38,735 nucleotides of DNA from Vreelandella neptunia (lineage in GTDB: Bacteria; Pseudomonadota; Gammaproteobacteria; Pseudomonadales; Halomonadaceae): positions 1 through 38,735 of the forward strand of contig NZ_JAKVTW010000027.1 in NCBI RefSeq assembly GCF_022489065.1, in the 5' to 3' direction. Under the pieces are notes generated by a model. That model ran no database searches, had not been told where the DNA came from, and was given only the letters and a program-made list of their open reading frames with translations. The position numbers and the translations under genes were made by a program. Below are positions 25,202-32,319 of this stretch, in pieces (within the stretch, counting starts at the first letter, position 1; each line of letters begins with the position of its first letter).

Positions 25202-25754
25202 GTTTAAGGCGTTCCAATCTGCGGTATACGCTGCGCTCGGTCATGTTCGCTGCGGCTGCGATCTCAGCGGGCGAAAGGCCTTCGCAGTGAAGGGCCAACA
25301 AGTTTTCATGAGACAGCTCAGTTCGAGCTGAGCGTTTGGGTAGGTCGATGAGGTGCGCTGAAGCCATCGAAGTGGTCTCAACGAAAGCCTCAGGGTCAAT
25401 GTCGATTTCGTCGTTGAACTCTTCAGTGAAACCAGGGATCTGTTCAGCCATCAGATCAAACTGCTCAGCCCTGGGTTCGCTATCAGCCTGACCGGCTTTA
25501 TGAACGGTCACTGGTAGGATGGTATGGCGGCGCCATGTGCTGACCGCGAGGAAAGCCGCCTCACCAGCATATTTCATGATCGCATCATGGGAATACGAAG
25601 GGTCATATTCCTTAGAAAACCAGGCAACGTATATTTCCTGCTTCATGTCCTCCTGCCATTGCCTGGGGATATGCAAACGGGCTGCCGTCCAACCAACAAG
25701 TCGCTGCATTTCAGAAGGCGGGTGACTTGCCAAATATTCATAGAGGTTAGTCAT
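25179..25754 (-). CDS. Sigma-region-4-like HTH regulator, first gene of the minus tra operon
   Basis: A 191-residue protein. Residues about 1-75 are helical (LYEYLASHPPSEMQRLVGWTAARL, EDMKQEIYVAW), recalling sigma region 2-like or helical folds. Residues 100-140 are acidic, and 150-184 form a sigma70 region-4/LuxR-type helix-turn-helix (NLLALHCEGLSPAEIAAAANMTERSVYRRLERLK). It is therefore a likely DNA-binding activator of the downstream traW operon. AGGAG lies about 10 nt before the ATG. The ATG at 25754 shares the CATG tetranucleotide with the start of the divergent gene, so its promoter and ribosome binding site must lie in that gene's coding sequence. Confidence 0.75.
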   Translation of the reverse strand: MTNLYEYLASHPPSEMQRLVGWTAARLHIPRQWQEDMKQEIYVAWFSKEYDPSYSHDAIMKYAGEAAFLAVSTWRRHTILPVTVHKAGQADSEPRAEQFDLMAEQIPGFTEEFNDEIDIDPEAFVETTSMASAHLIDLPKRSARTELSHENLLALHCEGLSPAEIAAAANMTERSVYRRLERLKHGNRSTV

Positions 25755-26295
25755 GCGTGACGCACTCCTGAACGACCTGATCAACACGCTCGAGAGGCAT
25801 GGCTGCGAAATCAAGATCAGCATTCCGACAACCCGTGGGCGTGCTGAACGCAGCAAGACCGACAGTGACTTGGCTCGACATATTGCTACTCTGCGAGACG
25901 ATTACGGCATGACTCTGGCCAAGATCGCAGAGCACCTGACGGGGAAACTTGGATGCTCGATTTCCGTGGCATCCATTCATACCTGGACAGGGGGAGCGGT
26001 CCCTCGAAAGGTCGGATATGACAAAGTGCTCAATGCTCTTAATGAAATCATGTCCGAGCACGTCGCTATCGAAGGCGGTGCTTGGGTCGATTCCAAAGAG
26101 ATCAAAGCTACTGTGGAGCGCTGGATGGAAGTAATGACCCCACGCCAGATAGCCGTGGCTGCTGACGAGGCTGTTACCTCTGTGCGCAGTTGGGCTACAG
26201 GCAATCACCGTGTTCTGCGTACCAAGTGGAGACGTGTTGTTCCCCAGGTAGAACAGATGTGTGAGATCATCCAAGCGCAGCATATCGAGACCTAG
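25753..26295 (+). CDS. HTH-type regulator divergent from the tra operon
   Basis: A 180-residue soluble protein. Residues about 45-85 (LRDDYGMTLAKIAEHLTGKLGCSISVASIHTWTGGAVPRK) look like a helix-turn-helix with a recognition helix, followed by helical KVLNALNEIMSEHV. A second possible HTH (MTPRQIAVAADEAVTSVRSWATG) lies near 129-151. AGAGG lies about 6 nt before the ATG. The ATG overlaps head-to-head with that of the sigma-like gene (25754) in one CATG. The protein may regulate that divergent gene (inference). A minus-strand frame across it (25747-26283) is taken as a shadow. Confidence 0.7.
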   Translation: MRDALLNDLINTLERHGCEIKISIPTTRGRAERSKTDSDLARHIATLRDDYGMTLAKIAEHLTGKLGCSISVASIHTWTGGAVPRKVGYDKVLNALNEIMSEHVAIEGGAWVDSKEIKATVERWMEVMTPRQIAVAADEAVTSVRSWATGNHRVLRTKWRRVVPQVEQMCEIIQAQHIET

Positions 26296-26300
26296 TACCC

Positions 26301-26633
26301 TTATGCCTGGTGCTGCTCACGCTGATGGCTTTGTGCCTCAGCGTGAGATTCGGTTTCAGCTTCACCAGCTGAGGGGCTAGTTCCTGTGCCTCGTTCCTGT
26401 TGTTTTGCTTCCAGTTTTTTCTTTCGTTCCTCCTCTCTCAAGAACCGCTTGAATTCACGGTCTCTATCCATGACATTCGTGAGCATTAGGTCCACGAGAT
26501 CGTTATTTGCAACTTTCTCGCCGAATGTCTGCTGATAAAGTTCTTTGTACAGTTCAAGGCGGCCAAGCGTTGACTCCGGCAACTGCAGCGGAAAGTGTTT
26601 TTTGGGATCGTGTTCAATACGGCCGATGAGCAT
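26301..26633 (-). CDS. Small DNA-binding-like protein (possible ribbon-helix-helix/DUF2274-like)
   Basis: A 110-residue protein. The N-terminal about 60 residues (KHFPLQLPESTLGRLELYKELYQQTFG, NNDLVDLMLTNVMDRD) have a beta strand followed by two helices, which fits a ribbon-helix-helix dimer or a DUF2274-type small plasmid protein. A charged helix (REFKRFLREEERKKKLEAKQQE) and a disordered Glu/His/Gln tail follow. The gene ends 6 nt from the stop of the plus-strand regulator (tail-to-tail) and is divergent from the XRE-type gene. The family assignment is tentative. Confidence 0.6.
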   Translation of the reverse strand: MLIGRIEHDPKKHFPLQLPESTLGRLELYKELYQQTFGEKVANNDLVDLMLTNVMDRDREFKRFLREEERKKKLEAKQQERGTGTSPSAGEAETESHAEAQSHQREQHQA

Positions 26634-26743
26634 TGCTTACTCCTGGGTTAAGATGTAGCGATGCAATCTTGCCGCTGAGCGTGCGGCGCTGGATAGGCAA
26701 TAAGTATTAGAATTTGTTATCCGGTATAGTTCTATTTGACTAG

Positions 26744-26761
26744 ATGACATACTGACGTCAT
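26744..26761. promoter_or_regulatory. Palindromic candidate operator before the XRE-type gene
   Basis: ATGAC (26744-26748) is mirrored by GTCAT (26757-26761), and within it the 8-bp TGACGTCA (26753-26760) is a perfect palindrome. It lies about 15 nt before the TTG start at 26776, in the divergent intergenic region, a place suited to autoregulation by the HTH protein. No clear -35/-10 pair could be assigned. Confidence 0.4.
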
Positions 26762-26775
26762 ATGGGGAGAAAAAC

Positions 26776-27393
26776 TTGGATCAGGGAAAAAATGATAAAG
26801 ACCTACAGAAGGTCATCGACGCAGGAATCCGTAAAGGGGGTTCAGGCCCTAAGGATGGCCAGAGGGGAAAGCCCAAAGGGCCAAGAACTGACTACCTGCA
26901 AATAGAGCCGGAAACGCCTGGCTATAAGTTGGTTCAGGTTATCTTCGAGAAAGCTGTTGGCGAAGGGCTGGCTTCCACAGACCTAGCCGACCACCTTGGC
27001 ATTGCGCCGAGCACTCTAAGCCACTTGAAAACTGGACGTAGGCTTGCCAGTAGCCTGGGCCGGGATGTGATTGAAAAGTTTGCAGAGTTTCTGAACTATC
27101 CGGTGCTTGCGGTTTTGATCCTGGCCGAGCAGGTACATCTGTCTGACTTTTACTCGCCCCGAAATGATCTGGATCGCGCCATTGATCGGGCACTCCAGTT
27201 TATGGCTGACGATCCAGAGTGGGGAGGGATGATGCCCAAGGACCTTGAAGGCGCCTCAACGCATATGAAGTTATGGAGTGTGTGGATGTATGAACGCGCT
27301 ACAAAGACCCGCCTTATTACGGGTGGGGTAGATTACCTGGACCTGCTCAAGAGCATGGATGAATTCAGGGGGGAATATCCCAGTCAGGAATAG
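26776..27393 (+). CDS. XRE-family-like HTH transcriptional regulator
   Basis: A 205-residue protein. The N-terminal about 45 residues are basic and Gly-rich (GKNDKDLQKV, KGGSGPKDGQRGKPKGPR). Residues about 50-110 form a Cro/C1-type helix-turn-helix: LVQVIFEKAVGEGLASTDLADHLGIAPSTLSHLKTGRRLASSLGRDVIEKFAEFLNYP. A helical C-terminal region follows. The start is a TTG with GGGGAG about 8 nt upstream; no ATG is suitably placed. A palindrome lies in front of the start. A control gene for the plasmid or element is likely, though its targets are unknown. Confidence 0.8.
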   Translation: MDQGKNDKDLQKVIDAGIRKGGSGPKDGQRGKPKGPRTDYLQIEPETPGYKLVQVIFEKAVGEGLASTDLADHLGIAPSTLSHLKTGRRLASSLGRDVIEKFAEFLNYPVLAVLILAEQVHLSDFYSPRNDLDRAIDRALQFMADDPEWGGMMPKDLEGASTHMKLWSVWMYERATKTRLITGGVDYLDLLKSMDEFRGEYPSQE

Positions 27394-28043
27394 GGTCTTC
27401 CCTTTCCAAGAAAATGATGCAGTTGCCGTGGCAGTGGTGAGCGTAGCTTTGAAACCGCGGTGACTAGGCATGCCTTAGGCCAGGGACAGGGAACATCCCC
27501 CGAACTACCCTGATTTGATTATAAGTCCGTGAATCGTTCGAGTTATACGGCGCGGTCGCTCCGGCTATCTTCGCCCATCTCAATAAAAGATAGTTTACGA
27601 GCATCTCTGGAATTGCATATAAACGACTAATTTTAGGCGGTATTCTGTGTTAGCGCGTATCTATTTTAGAAGGTTTTTCTACAACTTTTTGAATGGTTTT
27701 ATGTGCGGCCTGGTGTGCTTTCTTGTTGTGTTCACCGTTGCAGTTATTCGTTGAGTCAACGAGAGCACATGAGCCGCTACGCGGCTGAATAAGAGCCAGG
27801 CCACGACACGCCTAGATTTGCTATAGTTAAAGCCGGAAAAACGCCCCAAGTCACTTCGTTTTGTTAGAGCAAGCAGGACTGCTGTGGGAGAGCAAGCGAT
27901 CTTTCTTCTGCTGTCCACGAAAAGCACATGGGCCGCTTCGCGACCTATCACGAGGCAAGCCTCGAAACGCCTAATATTTGCGATTTCTAATTCCTTAAAC
28001 CGCCCCGATTCAACTTCGTTCTAGCCCGCTATTGTCTCCTCAT
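27394..28043. other. Non-coding region, AT-rich then repeat-bearing; candidate origin or maintenance region
   Basis: No convincing gene in about 650 nt. It contains a CTATCTT/AAGATAG inverted repeat (27565-27571 with 27587-27593), an AT-rich stretch at about 27580-27700, and then two diverged direct repeats. An AT-rich stretch followed by repeat arrays would fit a replication origin or partition site, but no known initiator gene or iteron family was recognised. Confidence 0.35.
27764..28020 (+). repeat. Two diverged direct repeats of about 97 bp
   Basis: Copy 1 is 27764-27860 and copy 2 is 27923-28020, 159 bp apart, about 70-75% alike by eye. Shared landmarks in order are AGCACATG, GCCGCTNCGCG, ACGCCTA, TTTGC, CGCCCC and CTTCGTT. 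A partial inverted match to the first block lies at about 27700-27722. The copies contain short hairpins (GCCGCTACGCGGC). Confidence 0.55.
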
Positions 28044-28387
28044 GCTCACGCATCGAAGGCGCCAGCATAGAGCGCGGTGGCATGGCCTTCCCATACCCCG
28101 ACAAGGACGTTTTCACCGTTGCTGCTCACGCATCGAAGGCGCCAGCATAGAGCGCGGTGGCATGGCCTTCCCATACCCCGACAAGGACGTTTTCACCGTT
28201 GCTGCTCACGCATCGAAGGCGCCAGCATAGAGCGCGGTGGCGTGGCCTTCCCACACCCCGACAAGGACGTTTTCACCGTTGCTGCTCACGCATCGAAGGC
28301 GCCAGCATAGAGCGCGGTGGCGTGGCCTCCCCACACCCCGACAAGGACGTTTTCACCGTTGTTGCTCACGCACCGAAGGCGCCAGCT
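28044..28387 (+). repeat. 80-bp tandem repeat, 4 full copies plus a partial fifth
   Basis: Units begin at 28044, 28124, 28204 and 28284, with a partial copy at 28364-28387. Copies 1 and 2 are identical; copies 3 and 4 carry A-to-G (ATG to GTG), T-to-C and further changes. 80 is not a multiple of three, so no long protein runs through. Each unit does hold a 22-codon frame from ATG or GTG (MAFPYPDKDVFT...) ending at TAG in the next copy. It is not a CRISPR: the repeats are contiguous without spacers. Confidence 0.92.
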
Positions 28388-28455
28388 TGGTCAGCAATGG
28401 TGCGCTTGGGATACTCATATATAAGGGAATACATATTGTATTAGGAGGTGCTTTC

Positions 28456-28680
28456 ATGGAGGTTGATTCCTGTATGGGGTATTACCTCTCCCCCACCCTC
28501 TCATACCTACCAGCACGGTCATTTAGTAACTGTCATCCTCCCCCCGTACAAGGATACCCAAAGGGTGGTTGCCCAGCCTCTGGGTATAGCTCTCCGTTGG
28601 AAGGGGTAACGCGCATAGCGAGTACACATATAATGGGTGAGATGCATCATGGTGCGTTCACCATTACGGTGAACACCTAA
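28456..28680 (+). CDS. Possible small Pro/Gly/Cys-rich protein
   Basis: A 74-codon frame starting at ATG 28456 with an excellent ribosome binding site (AGGAGGT, about 6 nt spacing). The product (MEVDSCMGYYLSPTLSYLPA...) is rich in Pro, Gly, Ser and Tyr and matches no family I know. The DNA of the frame holds strong inverted repeats (ATACCCA/TGGGTAT near 28554-28588; a perfect GTTCACC/GGTGAAC hairpin at 28656-28674), so the sequence may act as RNA or DNA structure rather than protein. Confidence 0.3.
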   Translation: MEVDSCMGYYLSPTLSYLPARSFSNCHPPPVQGYPKGGCPASGYSSPLEGVTRIASTHIMGEMHHGAFTITVNT

Positions 28681-28774
28681 GCCCGCGTGAGGCCAGTTCA
28701 GCGTCTCAAAAACGGCTTGTAGAGTGACACTCCCAGCCATAGAGGAATCAGTTGGTGCGCAAAAAAAAGAGCGT

Positions 28775-29311
28775 CTAGCTGTCCTCTTTGCCGCCATGTT
28801 GGCCTAGCTCTGGTCGATAGTGACGTGCAGTACCAATGGCCTTATTGATGCGCTTCAAATGGTCGATGAAGCGTGCCCTACGTTCGATCAGCACGAGAGC
28901 TTCTGCTATCAGTTCCCGTGCCTCTTGAGGTACAGATTTCGCTCTTGCTGCTACCCCTGGTCGCTGTATTCTCACAGCATGCCAGGTTGATGGAGAATGC
29001 CGGCTATGCTGTTGTCGGTTGACCCATTTACGCCATACCGGGTGAGGGCAACCGAGGCATCCATAACCACACCGACTAACATCTAAAAGTACCGCACCAT
29101 GGGTGCGTGGTTGGGCTTCTCTGATGCGTTCAACGATGTCCAGTAGCTGCCTTGTGTACTCCCCCATAATTGCATCTATATCTGCCGTCAGTGCGCCGAC
29201 CATTAGCTCGGCCTCGTGAGCTAGTACCTCTCTATCAACTGTACGGCGTGAGCGACGTTGATTAGTGCTTTCAACCAGTAGTTCATCGTCGTCTTGGTGG
29301 GCTTCATGCAT
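28775..29311 (-). CDS. Cys-cluster hypothetical protein downstream of topoisomerase III
   Basis: A 178-residue protein. An N-terminal charged part (HQDDDELLVESTNQRRSRR) leads to helices (about 30-65). A small cluster CGYGCLGCPHPVWRKW (about 81-96) follows, suggestive of a metal site. Then comes HSPSTWHAVRIQRPG and a C-terminal helical region (ELIAEALVLIERRARFIDHLKRINKA). AGGA lies about 6 nt before the ATG. It follows topoisomerase III on the same strand with a gap of about 195 nt. It may bind nucleic acid, but the function is unknown. Confidence 0.68.
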   Translation of the reverse strand: MHEAHQDDDELLVESTNQRRSRRTVDREVLAHEAELMVGALTADIDAIMGEYTRQLLDIVERIREAQPRTHGAVLLDVSRCGYGCLGCPHPVWRKWVNRQQHSRHSPSTWHAVRIQRPGVAARAKSVPQEARELIAEALVLIERRARFIDHLKRINKAIGTARHYRPELGQHGGKEDS

Positions 29312-29506
29312 AACGGTTCCTATCGTCTCCTATCAATCTTAAAGGATATTTTCTGTGTGCTTTAAAGGTGGTGAGCGGGTACGTCTGGCAGGTGTTAAAT
29401 TGAACGCCTTCCTTGGCGAGGGATTGTCTTGTTCGGTAGCTTTTGATGTGATCGTACTTGTGCCCTTGCCCCGCCCAAGGGGTGCCCGGCCTACCTCTCG
29501 GCGCGG

Positions 29507-31861
29507 CTAGCGTGGGTGCTCGTTGAGGAACACGCGGCACTCTTGTATTGAGGTGCGGGCAGCCTCGGGTAGCGTTACTTTGTAGCGCTTCGCTGCAGAC
29601 TCAGCAGCAGCTATCATTCTCGCGGTCGGTGCCTGGATCTGCATGTACTTGTCGATGAATGTTTTACACTCCCTGAAGGAGGTCAGCTCTCCATTCAATG
29701 TCACCTCATTCTCATCCGCTAAGCGCATCGCCAAGGCCTTCATCTTGTCAGTTGGTGGCGGTGTTTGCTGCATTACTTCGTCCAGAAATGAGCGACACAG
29801 CTCGAAGCTCTTTTCGATGCCTTCTGGTAGCGTGAGACTGCGAGCTGCAGCTAGCTTTCGTGCAGCAGAAACCATGTTCTCTGTGGGGCCATTGGCCGTT
29901 GCCAAAACAGCCTCGGGTGCATTGTCCATGATGTCGATTGCCTCTTTGATACGGGTGGTGATGAAGTCGCGTTGAGCGGTTATAAAATTGTCACGGGCAT
30001 GCTTTGCCGCTGTGTCGTTGGGTGCGTTCTGGATCGCATCGAGCTGGCGCTCCCAGGCGGCTGTCACACGCACATCGGAGAGTTCGGAGGGGGTGTTATC
30101 GATGAATGCGCGGCCTCGCGGGGTGGAGACAATAAGCAGCTGTTTGCCCTTACGCTTGGTGGTTATGTATTCACGATCAAACAATGTCTGCAAAACGGTA
30201 TCCCGAGTGGCTGGAGTGCCTATCCCTTCAGCTTTTCGGAGTGCTTCTGCATCTTCACCATCGACGTGCCGGCCTGCATTGAGCATTGCGCTCAGTAAGT
30301 CGTGCAGCGTGAAGTGTTTGGGCGGCTCTGTGCGTGCCTCATGAAGCCTTACTGCCTCGACGGGAGTGTTAGCGCCGGTCACCAGTGGCGGCAGGTCTTT
30401 CTGCTCTTTGTGGGCCTCGAAAGCAGTCATCCAGCCGGGGTCAATGATGCGTTTGAAGGTGCCTGCAAACAGCGCTGGCTGTCGCTCAATCACGTCCTCA
30501 ACATCTATGCTGGCGCGGACACTCAGGGACTCGACGGTAGCGGCTGGTAGGAGGGCCTGGATGAATTGTTTTGCGCAGGCCAGGTAAACCTTTTGCTCGG
30601 CCTCAGTGCGTTCTGACAGGTTCGGTGTCTTGCGCGTTGGGATGATCCCGTGGTGGTTCATGGGCTTGTCGGTAAAACAGCGTGGACGTGGCGCCTCGGC
30701 ACCCTCCATGCAATGCCGGCGTCCAGCTTGCCGAGCTGGCGTCATGAGCGTGTCATCAGCCTTTGCTGCGCCTCCCAAAATGGCCAACAGATCGGTCCGG
30801 TTATAGAGGCTTGCGGGCAATTCTCCATGCTCTGTTCGGGGGTAGGTCAGGTAACCATCGCTTCGCATTGAATCGGCTGCTTTCAGCGTCTGTGTGGCCG
30901 TGAGGCCGTACTTTTTTGACATGTCTCGCTGAAGCGCTGTGAGGCTGTATGGCAGCGGTGGATGTTTGGCTGTTTGCTTTGTCTCGGCCTCCAGAATGGC
31001 GGCGTTATCGACGGTTTCTAAGCGCTTGGTGAAGGCCAACATGGCTGCCCTGTCCAGGAACATTGGCTTGCCGTCATCGTGCAGTTGGATGCTGCTGGCG
31101 CCAGCTATTGGGGCGGCTGGAGAATAGGTCAGCTCGCCCCCGCCAAGGGTAATCTTTGCCTGGTAGTGATCGACTGGAATAAAGGCTTCGATTGCGCGAT
31201 CGCGGGTAACAACAAGCCCAAGGGTGGCGGACTGTACGCGGCCGGCCGACACGAGCCCTGCCTTGCCCTTGCCTTTGGCTAAATCGCTACCCATAAGGCC
31301 CAGGCGTGCGGTTGCCGTGTATGCACGGACAAGGTACTGCCAGAAGCCATCCGCGTTGGCGCGGGCCTGCTGAGCCCGCCAGAAAGATATGGTTTCTCCG
31401 GCGTTCCTGAGGCGCTTGGCCGCGGCCTGAACATCGGCCGCTTCCATAGAGCCGGTCAGCCACATCCGCTTCACCGAACCGCGGTACTTAGCGTATTGCA
31501 GGATCTCGTACCCGATGGCTTCGCCTTCGCGGTCTGGATCGGTGGCCAACCATACTTCTGTTGCTTGAGAGAGTTCTTTTTTAAGGTTTCCCAGGTATTT
31601 CTTACCGCGGTCGGTAGGCGTCTGAGGAAAGGCGGTAGGTAGGGGCAGAAGACTGCGGGGATCGCGCCAATTGGCCTCTGGGCTCACCTCGGAAGGCTCA
31701 ACAGGCGCCAGCAAATGCCCAGCGGCCCAAACTAAGGTAAGTGTTATGCCATTCCAGGTGCCGGTGTAGGCGTTGCCGCTGCGCGTAAGACCTAAAGCAG
31801 GGGCTATTTTGTCGGCCTGGTCGGAGTGTTTCTCACACAGAATGAGTGCTCTTGATGTCAT
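29507..31861 (-). CDS. topB: DNA topoisomerase III (type IA) with three C-terminal repeats
   Basis: A 784-residue type IA topoisomerase, which relaxes and decatenates DNA by single-strand passage. The N-terminal TOPRIM domain has RALILCEKHSDQADKIA (Glu10) and the TDPDREGEAIGYEIL motif (D108, D110, E112). The active-site tyrosine is Y340 in the conserved GYLTYPRTEHGELP block. The gate domains follow (GIGTPATRDTVL and so on). Instead of zinc fingers, the C-terminal about 126 residues (659-784) are three related blocks of about 40-44 residues: PTENMVSAARKLA..TLPE..CRSFLDE; PTDKMKALAMRLA..TLNG..CKTFIDK; PTARMIAAAESAA..TLPE..CRVFLNE. The start at 31861 (MTSRALILCE) fits the family; a longer GTG start at 31906 is possible. 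It suits plasmid replication and conjugation resolution. Confidence 0.93.
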   Translation of the reverse strand: MTSRALILCEKHSDQADKIAPALGLTRSGNAYTGTWNGITLTLVWAAGHLLAPVEPSEVSPEANWRDPRSLLPLPTAFPQTPTDRGKKYLGNLKKELSQATEVWLATDPDREGEAIGYEILQYAKYRGSVKRMWLTGSMEAADVQAAAKRLRNAGETISFWRAQQARANADGFWQYLVRAYTATARLGLMGSDLAKGKGKAGLVSAGRVQSATLGLVVTRDRAIEAFIPVDHYQAKITLGGGELTYSPAAPIAGASSIQLHDDGKPMFLDRAAMLAFTKRLETVDNAAILEAETKQTAKHPPLPYSLTALQRDMSKKYGLTATQTLKAADSMRSDGYLTYPRTEHGELPASLYNRTDLLAILGGAAKADDTLMTPARQAGRRHCMEGAEAPRPRCFTDKPMNHHGIIPTRKTPNLSERTEAEQKVYLACAKQFIQALLPAATVESLSVRASIDVEDVIERQPALFAGTFKRIIDPGWMTAFEAHKEQKDLPPLVTGANTPVEAVRLHEARTEPPKHFTLHDLLSAMLNAGRHVDGEDAEALRKAEGIGTPATRDTVLQTLFDREYITTKRKGKQLLIVSTPRGRAFIDNTPSELSDVRVTAAWERQLDAIQNAPNDTAAKHARDNFITAQRDFITTRIKEAIDIMDNAPEAVLATANGPTENMVSAARKLAAARSLTLPEGIEKSFELCRSFLDEVMQQTPPPTDKMKALAMRLADENEVTLNGELTSFRECKTFIDKYMQIQAPTARMIAAAESAAKRYKVTLPEAARTSIQECRVFLNEHPR

Positions 31862-31953
31862 CCTGAAGGTCGTCCTTCGGTAGAGGAAAGTAAGCGGAAT
31901 AAGCACCGCTCAGAAGCAACCGACAATACGATGTCTTTCATCTCTAAAGTGTG

Positions 31954-31982
31954 TTGTATTCTTAAAAAATGTCGTCTAGTAT
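31954..31982 (+). promoter_or_regulatory. Candidate sigma-70 promoter for the recD2 leader
   Basis: TTGTAT (31954-31959), 17-nt spacer, TAGTAT (31977-31982), close to the sigma-70 consensus. It lies upstream of a leader with strong hairpins and a terminator before recD2. Confidence 0.55.
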
Positions 31983-32302
31983 AGTAACACATAGTAAGCA
32001 GAAACAGCTTAACAACCCATCGCCGAACGAATTAAGCGGATTGCGTCCGCTATCTCCTCTCTCCCCTGACACGGCTTCGGGGATGCGCATTAGCCGTCTG
32101 GTCGTCTCGGTAACGGGGCTACCGGAGAGCCCTCTGAGTTAGCCCTGATCCGGCTTCTCTCTCACTCTCAACTCAGAGGGCTCCCCAGTAGCAGATCCAG
32201 AGTTTGAAGTCGGGCGCGGCCCGGGCGTGCTGACAATCCACGCTCCCCAGTAAGAGCCTGTTTCCCTGTACCTCACCCGGCCTCCCCAGCCGGGTTTTTT
32301 TT
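31983..32302 (+). ncRNA. Long structured leader or small RNA upstream of recD2
   Basis: About 320 nt without a gene, from just after the candidate promoter to the terminator T tract. It holds a perfect AGCGGA/TCCGCT hairpin (32035-32051), a CGGTA/TACCG hairpin near 32109, a perfect 14-bp stem GAGCCCTCTGAGTT/AACTCAGAGGGCTC (32127-32140 with 32170-32183) around a 29-nt loop, a repeated CTCCCCAGTA motif (about 32182 and 32243), and a GCGTG/CACGC pair. It may be an attenuated 5' leader or an independent sRNA. Confidence 0.5.
32275..32302 (+). terminator. Intrinsic terminator 18 nt before the recD2 start
   Basis: ACCCGGC pairs with GCCGGGT around CTCCCCA and is followed by eight T (32295-32302). 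The recD2 ribosome binding site and ATG follow immediately, so transcripts starting upstream would end here unless antiterminated. Confidence 0.85.
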
Positions 32303-32319
32303 ATTTGCGAGGGCGATCC

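Noticed and set aside
25747..26283. 178-codon minus-strand frame
   Set aside because: Antisense across the whole divergent regulator, which has a good ribosome binding site and an HTH-like sequence.
27679..27951. 90-codon minus-strand frame with an internal repeat
   Set aside because: The apparent internal repeat arises from the two non-coding direct repeats; no ribosome binding site or family.
28044..28387. CRISPR array
   Set aside because: The repeats are 80 bp and contiguous with no unique spacers, and no cas genes are present.
28042..28444. Frames of 62-95 codons through the 80-bp repeats
   Set aside because: They are the same repeat read in shifting frames; no ribosome binding site, and most are Arg/His-rich. 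The 22-codon unit frame is kept only as a finding.
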